Below, one piece after another: positions 48,782 through 56,820 of a stretch of DNA of 64,000 nt (position 1 is the first letter of the stretch; every line of letters begins with the position of its first letter). The translations under genes were made by a program, and so were the position numbers. The DNA is taken from assembly GCF_030766725.1 (NCBI RefSeq), contig NZ_JARQWR010000003.1:62001-126000 (forward strand), in the 5' to 3' direction. The notes beneath the pieces were generated by a model. The model worked only from the letters and a program-made list of their open reading frames with translations, was not told where the DNA came from and ran no database searches. This DNA comes from Flavobacterium aerium (lineage in GTDB: Bacteria > Bacteroidota > Bacteroidia > Flavobacteriales > Flavobacteriaceae).

Positions 48782-49474
48782 ATGAGCATTGAAAAAACTT
48801 TCCCTAGTATTGAATCCAAAATCAGCAAATTCCCAACATTCCTGCTTCAAGCTCTACTTTATGGTATGTTGCTTTTTTGTTTTGTAATATTATTTCTATT
48901 GCCTATTTATGGTGTATACAAAAGAGGTATTGGGGTTATGTTTTATCCTGCTTCTTTCTGTATATTCTTTGCCTTGTTAATTTTGATTCCATCAATAAAA
49001 CACTATATCATTAATAGAAACAGGTTGTCTAGTAAAATTATTATAAATAAAACTGGGCTATTGTATTATAACCAGAAATGTGAAATTGTAAATAAGATAT
49101 TGTATACCGATCTTGTTTCTTCGGGCAAAGATTTTGATGTTACAGCTGTGAATACTCGAACGAGTGGTATCATGTCGTTACTTGAAATTTTTACTGCATC
49201 TGAAAAAGGAGATATAGCAGCTTCTCGCATCGAGATGAATCTTCCGCTTTATGTGGTAGGAAATCGTTATACATTATATGCCCATTTTCTAAAAGGAATT
49301 ACACTTTTTCGACCGGATTTAAAAATTGACGAACGGGTTTTCCTTACTTATTTTATTGATCCAAAGACGTGGCAGATTAATCGAAAAAGTTCAATATATC
49401 TATTTTTAATTCTGATTTTAGCCACACTTCTAGTCTCTGGACTTATATTGTGGTTGGTCTTTGCCTTTACTTAA
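48782..49474 (+). CDS. Uncharacterised membrane protein
   Basis: 230 residues. Two adjacent N-terminal membrane helices (about 20-46 and 51-74), a soluble middle (75-200) with IIINKTGLLYYNQ, a pattern seen in bacterial PH-like membrane proteins, and one C-terminal helix (about 205-229). I do not recognise the family. It lies 60 bases after the ankyrin gene on the same strand and may be co-transcribed. No terminator is seen after it. Confidence 0.75.
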   Translation: MSIEKTFPSIESKISKFPTFLLQALLYGMLLFCFVILFLLPIYGVYKRGIGVMFYPASFCIFFALLILIPSIKHYIINRNRLSSKIIINKTGLLYYNQKCEIVNKILYTDLVSSGKDFDVTAVNTRTSGIMSLLEIFTASEKGDIAASRIEMNLPLYVVGNRYTLYAHFLKGITLFRPDLKIDERVFLTYFIDPKTWQINRKSSIYLFLILILATLLVSGLILWLVFAFT

Positions 49475-49518
49475 TCCTGAGCTTGTCAAACAGTATTCGA
49501 CGAAGACAATAACATCCT

Positions 49519-50808
49519 TTATTGAGTTAACACTTGATGCATTGCTTTGGCTTTCAATAAACATTCTTCATATTCCTTTTCTGGAATAGAAGCAGCAGTG
49601 ATTGCACTTCCTACAGAGAAGGATATATATTGTTCTTCTTGGCTGTAGAGAATACTTCGGATAATTACATTGAAATCGAAGTCCCCTTGTGGTGAAAAAT
49701 AGCCTACTGCTCCGCTATAAATACCGCGTTGTGTTTCTTCTAAATTTTCTATAATCTGCATGGCCGATATTTTTGGAGCACCAGTCATACTTCCCATTGG
49801 GAATGTGGTTTTTATAATATCCACTGGTGAAAATTCTGCTTCTGCTTTTGAAACTATTGTAGAAATTAAATGGTGTACTTGCTTAAAAGTATAAGCGCCA
49901 CATAATTCTTCCACTTGAACGGAACCTTTCTGCGCAGTACGAGATAGATCGTTACGTACTAAATCCGTAATCATAATATTCTCTGAACTTTCTTTTTCAT
50001 TTAGCACTAAAGCCGCTTTCATCGCTTCATCTTCTTTTTTATCTTCTGCTCTTTTCGCAGTGCCTTTTATGGGTTGAGAAATGATTTTTTCTCCTTCTTT
50101 TCTCAAATAACGTTCGGGTGAGGCCGAAACAATAAATTGCTTGTGGTTCTTAAAAAAAACAGCAAAAGGAGGTTCTGAAATTGCATTCAAATGTTGGTAA
50201 ACCGCCATAGGTTCAATCTGTGCCTGTGCGACAAAAAACTCCATACAAAAGTTTGCTTCATAAATATCTCCCCGATGGATGTGTTCTAACATCTTTTGAA
50301 CTTTCGTCAAATAATCTTCTTTTGAGATTCGTTGTTGAATCGTTAGTTCTGTTTTATCCTTAGCACCTTTCTCTTTTATATTTTTAATTTCAAGTAAATC
50401 TTCTTCTACTTCGTCATCGCACATATTGAGATAAACGACCTCTAATTGATTTCCTTGTAATAAAAAGATTTTCTTAGGTTGAAAGAAATATAGGTCTGGG
50501 AAATTTAATCCGTCAAAATTTTCAGATTTGAGATCTTCTACATCATTCTTCAAATCGTAGGATAAATATCCAAAAATCCAATCTTTTGTAGTTTGTTGAT
50601 AGGTTTTTAAATCCTCAAAAGCATTGTGATAATCTGTTTGAATAGCCGTAAATGCATCTACTGCCAGAACAGCATCATAACTTGAATACTGTTGCGGGTA
50701 TTGATTACTGTCTAAAAAAATGACTTCTCTAAATTGCTGACTCCAATATAAAAGTTGTTTTTTATACTGCATCGGATTGTCTATCGTAACGGTAACTGAG
50801 GTTCTCAA
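49519..50808 (-). CDS. pabB: Aminodeoxychorismate synthase component I (PabB-type)
   Basis: 429 residues from a TTG start at 50808; the ATG at 50772 is an alternative, but the extra MRTSVTVTI matches the usual flavobacterial N-terminus. Chorismate-binding fold: SASPERYLR, ITDLVRNDLSR, FPMGSMTGAPK, RGIYSGAVGYFS. The motif QPIKGT (near residue 245) carries Lys where anthranilate synthases have Ala; this Lys marks PabB, which makes 4-amino-4-deoxychorismate for folate. A perfect -7 element lies at 50830-50837. Confidence 0.92.
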   Translation of the reverse strand: MRTSVTVTIDNPMQYKKQLLYWSQQFREVIFLDSNQYPQQYSSYDAVLAVDAFTAIQTDYHNAFEDLKTYQQTTKDWIFGYLSYDLKNDVEDLKSENFDGLNFPDLYFFQPKKIFLLQGNQLEVVYLNMCDDEVEEDLLEIKNIKEKGAKDKTELTIQQRISKEDYLTKVQKMLEHIHRGDIYEANFCMEFFVAQAQIEPMAVYQHLNAISEPPFAVFFKNHKQFIVSASPERYLRKEGEKIISQPIKGTAKRAEDKKEDEAMKAALVLNEKESSENIMITDLVRNDLSRTAQKGSVQVEELCGAYTFKQVHHLISTIVSKAEAEFSPVDIIKTTFPMGSMTGAPKISAMQIIENLEETQRGIYSGAVGYFSPQGDFDFNVIIRSILYSQEEQYISFSVGSAITAASIPEKEYEECLLKAKAMHQVLTQ

Positions 50809-50829
50809 AAGATTGATTTAATTATGAAT

Positions 50830-50837
50830 CAAAAGTA
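50830..50837 (-). promoter_or_regulatory. -7 element TACTTTTG of pabB
   Basis: Perfect TAnnTTTG match on the minus strand, 21 bases before the TTG start; the leader would be about 15 bases. Confidence 0.55.
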
Positions 50838-50869
50838 CAATAAAAATACCATCGTGAAAAGCATTTATT

Positions 50870-50936
50870 AGCCCCGATAGCGCTGATATCCTCGTAACGA
50901 AGTGAAGAGATAAAAGCAATAGCGGGAAATAGCTCC
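50870..50936. repeat. Flavobacterial intergenic repeat (AGCCCCGAT...AGCGGG...TAGCTCC)
   Basis: A 67-base element that is clearly more GC-rich than its surroundings. It begins AGCCCCGATAGCG and ends AATAGCGGGAAATAGCTCC, with an internal imperfect hairpin (ATCCTC...GAGAT). I recognise the ends from a family of dispersed intergenic repeats in flavobacterial genomes; this is from memory, not a search. Only one copy is in this window. It lies between the pabB promoter and the lpdA terminator. Confidence 0.55.
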
Positions 50937-50943
50937 ATAAAAA

Positions 50944-50967
50944 AACCTGCTCACAATGGAACAGGTT
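50944..50967 (-). terminator. Terminator after lpdA
   Basis: Imperfect hairpin (AACCTG...CAGGTT arms) followed on the minus strand by a run of seven T, 48 bases after the lpdA stop. Confidence 0.65.
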
Positions 50968-51014
50968 AATTTAAGTATAGTATAAAGTGTATAAATACAC
51001 GAATTTGATTCTAA

Positions 51015-52421
51015 TTATATGTGTAAAGCTCTATTATCAGTCGCTGCTAATGCTGCTTCTTTTACGGCTTCTGCAAACGTAGGGTGTGCATGTGACATAA
51101 TAGCTAAATCTTCTGCTGATGCTTTGAACTCCATTGCTACCACTGCTTCTGCAATTAAATCGGCAACACGAGCTCCAATCATGTGAACTCCTAGAACTTC
51201 ATCTGTTTTTGCATCGGCTAAGATTTTCACAAATCCATCAGTATCCATACTTGCACGTGCTCTACCTAAAGCTTTGAAAGGGAAACTTCCTACTTTGTAT
51301 GCAACACCTGCTTCTTTTAATTGCTCTTCTGTTTTTCCAACAGCAGATACTTCTGGCCATGTATATACAACACCTGGGATTAGGTTATAATCCATATGTG
51401 GTTTTTGTCCTGCTAAAACTTCTGCTACAAATACACCTTCTTCAGATGCTTTGTGTGCTAACATTGCTCCACGAACAACATCACCAATTGCATAGATATT
51501 CGCCACATTCGTTTGTAAATGTTCGTTTACTTCGATTTGTCCTCTATCTGTTAGTTTTACACCTGCTTTATCTGCATTCAATCCATCTGTATAAGGACGA
51601 CGACCTACAGAAACTAAGCTGTAATCTCCTTCTAATGTGATGATTTCTCCTTTTGTATTTTCTGCTTGAACAACTACTTGTTCTCCTTTTCTTTCTACAG
51701 ATTTCACTTTGTGTGAAGTATAGAATTTCATTCCTTGTTTTTTCAACACTTTAGTCAATTCTTTTGACAAAGCTGCATCCATTCCTGGAATAATTCTATC
51801 CATGAATTCTACGATAGATACCTGAGCACCTAAACGTAAATATACTTGTCCAAGTTCTAATCCGATAACTCCACCACCAATAACTACAAGGTGTTTTGGA
51901 ATTTCTTTTAATTTCAATGCTTCAGTTGAAGTAATGATACGTTCTTTATCAATAGAGATGAATGGTAAAGAAGATGGTTTTGAACCTGTAGCAATAATTG
52001 TATTTTTTGCTTCAATCGTTTCTTCTGATCCATCAGCTTTTTTGATTGCAATATGAGTCGCATCTGTGAATGATCCTACTCCTTCAAAAACAGTGATTTT
52101 ATTTTTATCCATTAAAAAGTTTACACCGGCACAAGTCTGATCTACAACAGCTTGTTTACGGGCAATCATTTTCTCTAAATTAACTTTAATATCACCTGCG
52201 ATTTCAATCCCATGATCTCCAAAATGTGAAATAGCTTCAGAATAATGGTGTGATGAATCTAGTAATGCTTTAGACGGAATACATCCTACGTTAAGGCAAG
52301 TACCTCCTAAAGTTGAATATTTTTCAATAAGGGCTGTTTTCATTCCTAGTTGTGCGCAACGAATTGCTGCTACGTATCCTCCAGGACCTGAACCTATAAT
52401 GGCTACATCAAATGAACTCAT
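51015..52421 (-). CDS. lpdA: Dihydrolipoyl dehydrogenase (E3)
   Basis: 468 residues. FAD-dependent E3 subunit that reoxidises dihydrolipoamide in 2-oxo-acid dehydrogenase and glycine-cleavage complexes. FAD motif IGSGPGGYVAAIRCAQLG (9-26), redox disulfide CLNVGC at 43-48, NAD motif VIGGGVIGLELGQ (about 182-194), second FAD motif NIYAIGDVVRG (about 310-320), and the C-terminal catalytic His-Glu pair in SHAHPTFAEAVKEAA (about 443-457). Monocistronic, with a perfect -7 element at 52458-52465. Confidence 0.97.
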   Translation of the reverse strand: MSSFDVAIIGSGPGGYVAAIRCAQLGMKTALIEKYSTLGGTCLNVGCIPSKALLDSSHHYSEAISHFGDHGIEIAGDIKVNLEKMIARKQAVVDQTCAGVNFLMDKNKITVFEGVGSFTDATHIAIKKADGSEETIEAKNTIIATGSKPSSLPFISIDKERIITSTEALKLKEIPKHLVVIGGGVIGLELGQVYLRLGAQVSIVEFMDRIIPGMDAALSKELTKVLKKQGMKFYTSHKVKSVERKGEQVVVQAENTKGEIITLEGDYSLVSVGRRPYTDGLNADKAGVKLTDRGQIEVNEHLQTNVANIYAIGDVVRGAMLAHKASEEGVFVAEVLAGQKPHMDYNLIPGVVYTWPEVSAVGKTEEQLKEAGVAYKVGSFPFKALGRARASMDTDGFVKILADAKTDEVLGVHMIGARVADLIAEAVVAMEFKASAEDLAIMSHAHPTFAEAVKEAALAATDNRALHI

Positions 52422-52457
52422 AAATATCGTATTAATTGTGTTTCAATTTTTGAATCA

Positions 52458-52465
52458 CAAAATTA
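52458..52465 (-). promoter_or_regulatory. -7 element TAATTTTG of lpdA
   Basis: Perfect TAnnTTTG match on the minus strand, about 37 bases before the ATG. Confidence 0.5.
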
Positions 52466-52595
52466 CGAATGTTTTTTGTTTTAAGGGATCCTTTTCACCT
52501 TTAATGTTTCAAGTTTTTTCAAAAACAAATGGATTTTAAGCGCATCTTAATTTTAGCTTCTCCTACTTCTCTATTTGTTCCTTCCCTACTTTATA

Positions 52596-53054
52596 TTAAA
52601 GCGTAAAGGCAGTAGTATTTTTTACCTCACTAATCATAAAAGTACTATGTGTACTACCTATATGTTGTAAGGTAGTCAGTTTTGTAACCATAAACTCGCG
52701 ATAGGCTTCCATGTTTTTGACACATATTTTGAGAATGTAATCATAATCTCCGCTCACATGAAAACATTCCAATACTTCATCCAATTGAATTACTTCCGAT
52801 TCAAACATCGTTAAATAATCCTTTGCATGTTGTATTAATTTGATATGGCAAAAAACAACAAATGATTTATCAATTTTTGTGCGATCTAGTAACGCAACAT
52901 ATTGCTCAATTATGCCTTCTCTTTCTAATCGTTTGATGCGTTCGTAAATTGCGGTGACCGATAAATTAATCTGGTTCGACAATTCTTTTGTCGTCACTTT
53001 ACAATCTGATTGTAAATGGGTTAGTATTTTATAATCTATCGCATCTAATGTCAT
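52596..53054 (-). CDS. Lrp/AsnC-family transcriptional regulator
   Basis: 152 residues. N-terminal helix-turn-helix (about 3-60: LDAIDYKILTHLQSDCKVTTKELSNQINLS) and C-terminal RAM/ligand-binding domain (about 70-145: VLECFHVSGDYDYILKICVKNMEAYREF). It is divergent from a methionine gamma-lyase-type gene, an arrangement known from Pseudomonas mdeR-mdeA, so it probably senses an amino acid and controls that gene. Confidence 0.93.
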   Translation of the reverse strand: MTLDAIDYKILTHLQSDCKVTTKELSNQINLSVTAIYERIKRLEREGIIEQYVALLDRTKIDKSFVVFCHIKLIQHAKDYLTMFESEVIQLDEVLECFHVSGDYDYILKICVKNMEAYREFMVTKLTTLQHIGSTHSTFMISEVKNTTAFTL

Positions 53055-53098
53055 TGGATTATTTTTCTGAATTAATTAGGTTTTTGTTTCATTACAAA

Positions 53099-53106
53099 CA
53101 AATATA
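53099..53106 (-). promoter_or_regulatory. -7 element TATATTTG of the Lrp gene
   Basis: Perfect TAnnTTTG match on the minus strand; the transcription start would be about 38 bases before the ATG at 53054. Confidence 0.5.
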
Positions 53107-53216
53107 ACAGTAATTTATACATTATATAGATTTATTTTCTAAATATACTACTCCCCATTGACTATTTAACGGAAATTATATTCTTTTACAAGGCTATTAA
53201 CTAAACTCAATTTTTT

Positions 53217-54419
53217 ATGTCATTCAATCCCGCAGACAATATCCAGGATTTACAATATTTTGGAGAATTTGGTGGAGTAAATCCATCTATTTCTGACTCA
53301 TCTACCTACACTTTCCTATCGGCCAAAACAATGTTTGATACTTTTGAAGGAAATGCTGAAGGTTGTTATTTATATTCTCGCCATTCTTCTCCTAGTAATT
53401 TGTATTTAGGACAAGCACTTGCTGCCATGGAAGGAACTGAAACGGCTAATGTTGCTGCTTCTGGAATGGGAGCTATTACACCTGTATTATTACAATTGTG
53501 CAGTGCTGGTGATCATATTGTTTCGAGTAGAACGATATACGGTGGAACATATGCTTTCATGAAAAATTTCATGCCTCGACTTTCCATCAAAACTACTTTT
53601 GTAGACATTACAAAATTGGATGTTGTTGAAGCTGCCATAACGCCTCACACAAAAGTATTGTACTGTGAAACTGTGAGTAATCCATTATTGGAGGTTGCTG
53701 ACATTGAAGGCTTGGCAAAAATCGCTAAAAGACACAATCTGAAATTGGTTGTGGATAATACTTTCTCTCCACTATCTGTTGCTCCTGCAAAAATGGGCGC
53801 TGATGTAGTAATCCACAGTTTAACAAAATTCATCAATGGTAGTAGTGATACTGTAGGTGGTGTAACGTGTGGTACACAGGATTTTATTAATGATTTACGC
53901 AATGTAAACGATGGAGCTAGTATGTTATTAGGCCCTACTATGGATAGCTTACGTGCTGCTAGTGTATTGAAAAATTTACGCACTTTACATATTCGTATTA
54001 AACAACACAGTCACAATGCCCTTTACCTGGCAGAACGTTTTGAAAAAGACGGACTAAGACCTGTATATCCAGGTTTAAAAAGCCATCCAAGTCATACCTT
54101 ATATAAAAGCATGATTAATCCTGAGTATGGTTATGGTGGAATGCTTACACTGGATGTAGGTACTCTTGATAAAGCTAATGAATTAATGGAATTAATGCAG
54201 AATAGAAATCTAGGATATCTGGCAGTAAGTTTAGGGTTTTACAAAACACTATTCAGTGCACCGGGTACTTCTACTTCAAGTGAAATTCCATTGGAAGAGC
54301 AAAAAGAAATGGGGTTAACGGATGGTTTAATCCGTTTCTCAATTGGTTTAGATAATGATATCGAACGTACCTATCAAATGATGAGAGAATGTATGGTTGA
54401 ATTATCAATTCTAACTTAG
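53217..54419 (+). CDS. Cys/Met-metabolism PLP enzyme (methionine gamma-lyase type)
   Basis: 400 residues. Fold-type I PLP enzyme: YSRHSSPSNLYLGQALAAMEGTE (substrate/phosphate region), ASGMGAITPVLLQL, YGGTYAFMKNF, LVVDNTFSP with the PLP-binding Asp, and Schiff-base Lys204 in HSLTKFINGSSD. The family covers cystathionine gamma-synthases, lyases and methionine gamma-lyase. The Lrp divergent partner favours methionine or cysteine degradation (2-oxobutyrate, ammonia and methanethiol), but the reaction is not settled by sequence. A terminator follows. Confidence 0.88.
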   Translation: MSFNPADNIQDLQYFGEFGGVNPSISDSSTYTFLSAKTMFDTFEGNAEGCYLYSRHSSPSNLYLGQALAAMEGTETANVAASGMGAITPVLLQLCSAGDHIVSSRTIYGGTYAFMKNFMPRLSIKTTFVDITKLDVVEAAITPHTKVLYCETVSNPLLEVADIEGLAKIAKRHNLKLVVDNTFSPLSVAPAKMGADVVIHSLTKFINGSSDTVGGVTCGTQDFINDLRNVNDGASMLLGPTMDSLRAASVLKNLRTLHIRIKQHSHNALYLAERFEKDGLRPVYPGLKSHPSHTLYKSMINPEYGYGGMLTLDVGTLDKANELMELMQNRNLGYLAVSLGFYKTLFSAPGTSTSSEIPLEEQKEMGLTDGLIRFSIGLDNDIERTYQMMRECMVELSILT

Positions 54420-54443
54420 AATACAAAAGGAAACTAATACCGT

Positions 54444-54476
54444 AAAGCAGTGTCAAAACCGACACTGCTTTTTTAT
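54444..54476 (+). terminator. Terminator after the methionine gamma-lyase-type gene
   Basis: 11-bp inverted repeat AAAGCAGTGTC / GACACTGCTTT with a 6-base loop and a T-run. Confidence 0.9.
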
Positions 54477-54484
54477 TTCTAAAT

Positions 54485-54492
54485 TACTTTTG
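54485..54492 (+). promoter_or_regulatory. -7 element TACTTTTG upstream of the S9 peptidase
   Basis: Perfect TAnnTTTG match, 77 bases before the ATG. A second, weaker candidate (TGCTTTTG) lies closer, so the start site is uncertain. Confidence 0.4.
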
Positions 54493-54568
54493 TCTAAACT
54501 TTATAGACATTTTAACTTTATTACGTTCTTGCTTTTGATTACATTAGCCTTTTAAAAAACTATACCGT

Positions 54569-56743
54569 ATGAAAAAAATTTCCATATTATTCCTATTCAT
54601 AGGAGTAATGGCATTTGCTCAGAAGAAATTAACGATCGAAGAGGCTACTCTAGGTCAATACAGAGCTTATGCACCTCAAAATTTAGTGGCGAACCAATGG
54701 AGAAAAGACACTAAAACAATTACTTATCTGGATAATACTTATTCCAAATTACTAAGCCGTAGTCAAGAGAATAACTGGAGTGAAAATACACTAGTTACTA
54801 AAGACGAACTTCAAAAGGCTTTAAAAAGTAAATTCCCTTCTGATGATTTCAATTTAAGAATGTTCCCTTATACTTATGAGTGGAAAAACAAAAATACATT
54901 AGCCCTTAATGTGGGTGGGAAAAATGGGAATTACTTCGTTCAATTTGATGTTGAAAAAAAGGAAATCACCAATGCTTTTCAACTGACTCAAAGTGCAGCA
55001 CAACAAGCCATTGCTCCAAACGATGCTTATATCTCTTGGCTAGACAAAAACAACATCAATATTACTACAAGTCAAGGACAGACGATTTCTGTTACACACG
55101 ATGATAATATTGGAATTGTAAATGGTAGTGATTATACACACCGTCAAGAATTTGGTATTAAAAAAGGAATGTGGTGGAGCCCGAAAAGCGATAAATTATT
55201 ATACTATCGCAAGGATGAAACAATGGTTAAAGATTACCCATTGATTGACTTTGGTACTAGAATTGCCGAAGTAAACAATATTAAATATCCAATGGCGGGT
55301 ATGAAAAGTGAAGAGGTTACTTTAGTTGTATTTGATGTTGCATCAAAACAATATGTTACCTTGAAAACGGGTGAACCAAAAGAGCAGTTCTTAACTTCTG
55401 TGACTTGGGATCCTAGTGGAAACTATGTCTATGTTGGTGTTTTAAACCGTGAACAAAATCATTTGAAAATGAATCAATATGATGCAAAATCAGGGAATCT
55501 AGTAAAAACATTATTTGAAGAAAAAGCAGCTACATACGTAGAACCACAAAACGATCTTACTTTCTTACCTACTAAATCAGATGAATTCTTATACCGTACT
55601 GAAAAAGATGGATATCAGCAATTATACCTTTATAATACACAAGGTAAAATGGTGAAGAAATTAGGCTACAATGATGTTGTGGTTAAAGAATTATTAGATT
55701 TTGATACTGATACAAAAAATGTATTTTACATCGGTACTGCTAATAATGGTTTAGATCGTTTAGTTTATAAAGTAGAATTAAAATCTGGAAAAACAACTAT
55801 CGTTACTCCTGCTTCAGGAACACATCACGCTCAATTGAATAGTGATAAAACACTTTTATTAGATCAATTCAGTAGTACTACTGTTGCCAATGAGATTTCA
55901 ATTGTAAATCTTAAATCAAATAAATCAAATTCGATTTTAAAAGCTGACAATCCATATGCTGGGAAAATAGATTTACCTAAAATGGAATTTGTTACAATTA
56001 CTTCTGCCGATGGGAAAACACCACTAAATGGTCGTTTACTATATCCAAGTAACTTTGATCCATCAAAAAAATACCCTGTAATGGTGTATGTTTACGGAGG
56101 TCCACATGCTCAATTGGTTACAAACGATTGGTTAGGTGGTGCTCGTTTATTTGATAATTACATGGCACAAGAAGGTTATGTTGTATTTACATTAGACAAT
56201 AGAGGAAGTGATTCTCGCGGTCGTGATTTTGAACACGTAAACCATAGACAATTAGGTCAGAATGAAATGGCTGATCAAATGAAAGGTGTTGAATTCTTAA
56301 AATCTAAATCATTTGTAAATGCCGACAAAATTGGTGTTTATGGATGGAGTTTTGGTGGATTCATGAGTATTTCATTAATGTTAAATCAAAGCGATACTTT
56401 CAAAGTTGGGGTTGCTGGCGGTCCAGTTTGTGATTGGAAATACTACGAAGTAATGTATGGTGAGCGTTATATGGATACACCTGAGGAAAATCCTAAAGGA
56501 TATGAATTGGCAAATGTAATCAATAAGGCAAATCAATTGAAAGGTGATTTATTAGTAATTCACGGAGCACAAGACCCTGTTGTAGTACAACAAAATAGTA
56601 TGGAATTTATCAATGCTTGTATTACCAACGGAAAACAAGTAGATTACTTCCTTTACCCTACTCACGAACATAATGTAAGTGGTAAAGACAGAGTTCATTT
56701 AAATCAAAAAATAGCCAACTATTTCAATCTTCATTTGAAATAA
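54569..56743 (+). CDS. Dipeptidyl-peptidase IV-type S9 peptidase
   Basis: 724 residues. Signal peptide at 1-17 (GVMAFAQ). Eight-bladed DPP-IV N-terminal propeller (about 60-460; MWWSPKSDKLLYYRKDE is typical). C-terminal alpha/beta-hydrolase domain (about 490-724) with catalytic Ser594 in GWSFGGF, Asp near 670 in GAQDPVV, and His near 702 in THEHN. The NRGSDSRGRDFEH segment is also a family mark. Exported exopeptidase that removes X-Pro or X-Ala dipeptides from peptides. It fits with the metalloprotease and permease in peptide-based nutrition. Monocistronic. Confidence 0.94.
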   Translation: MKKISILFLFIGVMAFAQKKLTIEEATLGQYRAYAPQNLVANQWRKDTKTITYLDNTYSKLLSRSQENNWSENTLVTKDELQKALKSKFPSDDFNLRMFPYTYEWKNKNTLALNVGGKNGNYFVQFDVEKKEITNAFQLTQSAAQQAIAPNDAYISWLDKNNINITTSQGQTISVTHDDNIGIVNGSDYTHRQEFGIKKGMWWSPKSDKLLYYRKDETMVKDYPLIDFGTRIAEVNNIKYPMAGMKSEEVTLVVFDVASKQYVTLKTGEPKEQFLTSVTWDPSGNYVYVGVLNREQNHLKMNQYDAKSGNLVKTLFEEKAATYVEPQNDLTFLPTKSDEFLYRTEKDGYQQLYLYNTQGKMVKKLGYNDVVVKELLDFDTDTKNVFYIGTANNGLDRLVYKVELKSGKTTIVTPASGTHHAQLNSDKTLLLDQFSSTTVANEISIVNLKSNKSNSILKADNPYAGKIDLPKMEFVTITSADGKTPLNGRLLYPSNFDPSKKYPVMVYVYGGPHAQLVTNDWLGGARLFDNYMAQEGYVVFTLDNRGSDSRGRDFEHVNHRQLGQNEMADQMKGVEFLKSKSFVNADKIGVYGWSFGGFMSISLMLNQSDTFKVGVAGGPVCDWKYYEVMYGERYMDTPEENPKGYELANVINKANQLKGDLLVIHGAQDPVVVQQNSMEFINACITNGKQVDYFLYPTHEHNVSGKDRVHLNQKIANYFNLHLK

Positions 56744-56751
56744 TAAAATTT

Positions 56752-56813
56752 TATTATCAATAAAAAAACTCCGTTTAGATCGATTTCTAAACGGAGTTTT
56801 TTTATTGATAATA
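56752..56813. terminator. Very long hairpin terminator between convergent genes
   Basis: Perfect 28-bp inverted repeat (arms 56752-56779 and 56786-56813, core AAACTCCGTTTAGA) with a 6-base loop. It serves the S9 peptidase and the permease genes. Confidence 0.92.
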
Positions 56814-56820
56814 GAGTAAA

